Positions 62,211-64,000 of a stretch of DNA of 64,000 nucleotides are shown piece after piece (the stretch's first letter is position 1; every line of letters begins with the position of its first letter). The notes under the pieces are model-generated. The model saw only the letters and a list, made by a program, of their open reading frames with translations, had not been told where the DNA came from and made no database searches. The translations under genes and the position numbers were made by a program. Source of the stretch: Citrobacter telavivensis (GTDB taxonomy: Bacteria; Pseudomonadota; Gammaproteobacteria; Enterobacterales; Enterobacteriaceae); assembly GCA_009363175.1 (NCBI GenBank), contig CP045205.1:4960001-5024000 (forward strand). The letters run 5' to 3'.

Positions 62211-64000
62211 GTGAAAAATGACAATGCAGTGGAACATAACAACCAGACTGCTTCTGAGCAGACATCATCCCCGGACGAGAGTCACGCATTGCATAAGGTG
62301 AGAGATCCCGTGTGCGGGATGGTCATCCTGCCTGACAAGGCGCACAGCAGCATTCGATACCAGGACCATCAGCTTTATTTCTGCTCCGCCAGCTGTGAGA
62401 GCAAATTTAAAGCCCATCCCGATCATTATTTTACCGAAGATGCCAGTGAACATCACCATCACCACGACCACCATGAAGTCAGCCCTGATAAGATAAAACA
62501 GTCTCACCGCCAGGCGGAGAAAGAGATTTCTGAAGGTGTGTGGACATGTCCGATGCATCCGGAGATACGCCGTAGTGGTCCCGGAAGCTGTCCTGTCTGT
62601 GGAATGGCACTGGAGCCGCTCGTAGCTACGGCATCCACGGGGACGAGTGATGAACTTCGCGACATGACAAGACGCTTCTGGCTGGGGTTGTTGCTGGCGT
62701 TTCCGGTTCTGATACTCGAAATGGGTTCTCATCTGTTTCCCGCTTTGAGGAATACAGTACCGCCACAGTACAACACATGGCTGCAGTTACTTCTGGCCTC
62801 TCCTGTCGTTTTGTGGTGTGGCTGGCCATTCTTCGCCCGGGCCGGAATGTCGTTACGTAACCGCTCCCTGAATATGTTTACCCTTGTTGCAATGGGGACC
62901 GGCGTAGCCTGGGTTTACAGCGTCATTGCAACCGTCTTCCCCTCCTGGTTTCCTGCATCGTTCAGAAACATGGATGGCCTGGTGGCCATTTATTTTGAAG
63001 CCGCAGCTGTTATTACGGTGCTTGTTCTGCTGGGACAGGTCCTTGAATTGCGGGCAAGGGAACAAACCTCAGGTGCCATTACTGCGCTTCTTAACCTTGC
63101 CCCCAAAACCGCCAGGCGGCTGGATCAAGACGGTCATGAAACGGATATTAATGCGGAAGATGTCCTGCCTGGCGATAAGCTCCGCATCAGACCTGGAGAG
63201 AGTATTCCGGTCGACGGTATCGTGGTCGAAGGCAAAACAACCGTTGATGAATCGATGGTGACCGGGGAATCTATGCCTGTTACCAAAACGGAGGGTGACC
63301 CTGTCATCGGGGGGACCATTAATCAGACAGGTAGTCTTATCATCCGTGCAGAGAAAGTCGGTGATGAAACGATGCTCTCACGAATTGTTCAGATGGTCGC
63401 TGATGCACAGCGTTCGCGGGCCCCCATCCAGAGAATGGCTGACAGCGTTTCAGGCTGGTTTGTTCCTCTGGTGATACTTATCGCGGTTGTTGCTTTCATG
63501 ATCTGGTCTGTCTGGGGGCCCGAGCCCAGGATGGCGCACGGTCTCATTGCGGCTGTGTCGGTCCTGATTATTGCCTGTCCCTGCGCGCTGGGGCTGGCCA
63601 CGCCGATGTCGATAATGGTGGGGGTGGGCAAAGGAGCCCAGGCCGGGGTGTTAATCAAGAATGCCGAAGCCCTTGAGCGTCTTGAAAAAGTGGACACGCT
63701 GGTTGTCGACAAAACAGGCACGCTCACGGAAGGTTCGCCGACGGTGACAGGGATTATCAGTCTCAATCCGGGTGGGGAAACATCTCTTTTGCGTGTAACG
63801 GCCGCAGTGGAAAAAGGCTCGCAGCATCCGCTGGGTATGGCAGTAGTTAAAGCAGCACAGGAAAAGGGGATCGCAATACCCGCAGTCACTCATTTCAATG
63901 CGCCGTCGGGTAAAGGTGTCTCAGGCGATGTCGAAGGTCAACGGGTTGTTATTGGTAATGAACTGGCTATGCAGGAAAACAGTATCGTTATTGATAATCA
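62211..64000 (+). CDS. silP: SilP P1B-type Ag+/Cu+ ATPase, N-terminal part (cut by window end)
   Basis: Translation starts at GTG 62211 (AAGGAG eight bases upstream) and is open to the window end, giving ~596 of about 820 expected residues. In order: a YHS/TRASH-like domain (DPVCGMV...FCSASC), a His-rich stretch (HHHHHDHH), a heavy-metal-binding motif (WTCPMHPEI...CPVCGM), TM segments, the actuator loop (VTGES), the CPC metal-translocation motif (ACPCALG) and the phosphorylation site DKTGT. It exports cytosolic Ag+/Cu+ to the periplasm. Confidence 0.93.
   Translation, partial: MKNDNAVEHNNQTASEQTSSPDESHALHKVRDPVCGMVILPDKAHSSIRYQDHQLYFCSASCESKFKAHPDHYFTEDASEHHHHHDHHEVSPDKIKQSHRQAEKEISEGVWTCPMHPEIRRSGPGSCPVCGMALEPLVATASTGTSDELRDMTRRFWLGLLLAFPVLILEMGSHLFPALRNTVPPQYNTWLQLLLASPVVLWCGWPFFARAGMSLRNRSLNMFTLVAMGTGVAWVYSVIATVFPSWFPASFRNMDGLVAIYFEAAAVITVLVLLGQVLELRAREQTSGAITALLNLAPKTARRLDQDGHETDINAEDVLPGDKLRIRPGESIPVDGIVVEGKTTVDESMVTGESMPVTKTEGDPVIGGTINQTGSLIIRAEKVGDETMLSRIVQMVADAQRSRAPIQRMADSVSGWFVPLVILIAVVAFMIWSVWGPEPRMAHGLIAAVSVLIIACPCALGLATPMSIMVGVGKGAQAGVLIKNAEALERLEKVDTLVVDKTGTLTEGSPTVTGIISLNPGGETSLLRVTAAVEKGSQHPLGMAVVKAAQEKGIAIPAVTHFNAPSGKGVSGDVEGQRVVIGNELAMQENSIVIDN

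Larger units (their letters stand above)
11121..64000. mobile_element. pheV-integrated genomic island (ICE-like), left end and cargo; right end outside
   Basis: Directly after the tRNA the conserved core order stops and foreign genes begin: two tyrosine recombinases, TraI_2 and TraF-like proteins, ArdC, an IS3 element, two arsenic clusters, a molybdoenzyme operon, a defence segment and the sil locus. Base composition changes visibly, with the ttr genes AT-rich and the sil genes more GC-rich, which suggests several sources. No type IV secretion genes are in the window, so whether the element is a full ICE, a mobilizable element or a decayed island cannot be told. Confidence 0.85.

Overview
The window is a stretch of enterobacterial chromosome followed by a large acquired island. 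Bases 1 to about 11,120 carry the conserved order hemW-ansB-yggN-yggL-trmB-mutY-yggX-mltC-nupG-speC-yqgA-tRNA-Phe. Protein lengths and sequences are close to those of Escherichia/Salmonella/Citrobacter, and there are REP/BIME repeats with the usual GCCGGAT...ATCCGGC cores. A Citrobacter-like member of the Enterobacteriaceae is my best guess. The species cannot be fixed from this sequence alone.

From the 3' end of the tRNA-Phe gene (11,045-11,120) onward everything looks like an integrated island whose right end is not in the window. Its left part (11.4-27.5 kb) is mobile-element backbone: a tyrosine integrase, a TraI_2-domain protein, a TraF-like outer-membrane protein, a lipoprotein, and a gene split by an intact IS3-family element. 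These are followed by a leftward series of plasmid/ICE-type genes (methylase-like, DUF1281/Api92-like, ArdC antirestriction and four unknowns). Seven of these leftward genes are each preceded by the same kind of GC-rich hairpin leader. A second tyrosine recombinase with a small partner gene lies between two tandem-pseudoknot elements that I read as STAXI motifs.

The middle (27.6-46.6 kb) is arsenic cargo. A molybdoenzyme operon of tetrathionate/arsenate/selenate-reductase type (ttrB-ttrC-ttrA plus a TorD-like chaperone) is divergent from a complete arsRDABC operon. The shared promoter region holds an FNR-like box that overlaps the predicted arsR -35 element. Next come a low-molecular-weight-phosphatase-type arsenate reductase, an MFS transporter and an ArsN-like acetyltransferase. 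A second leftward ars operon follows: arsR (C-terminal cysteine type), arsH, an ECF sigma factor with a cysteine tail, an arsD lacking one chaperone cysteine, and arsA. A short group with an M50-type membrane protease follows.

From 46.9 to 51.3 kb lies a small defence-like segment: a RloC/PrrC-type AAA ATPase with a CxxC hook and a putative anticodon-nuclease triad, and an HNH endonuclease. A 44-aa micro-gene here has a protein-conserved relative 9 kb away in the ars region. From 51.7 kb to the end is the silver/copper locus: DUF305, silE, silSR divergent from silCFBA, a DUF411 protein, and silP, which runs off the window. Two CusR/SilR-type boxes mark the silE and silR/silC promoters.

Together the island would give redundant arsenic detoxification, a possible anaerobic respiratory pathway tied to arsenic or sulfur oxyanions, silver/copper efflux, and anti-phage functions. 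Function statements rest on motifs and remembered family sequences; no database search was run.
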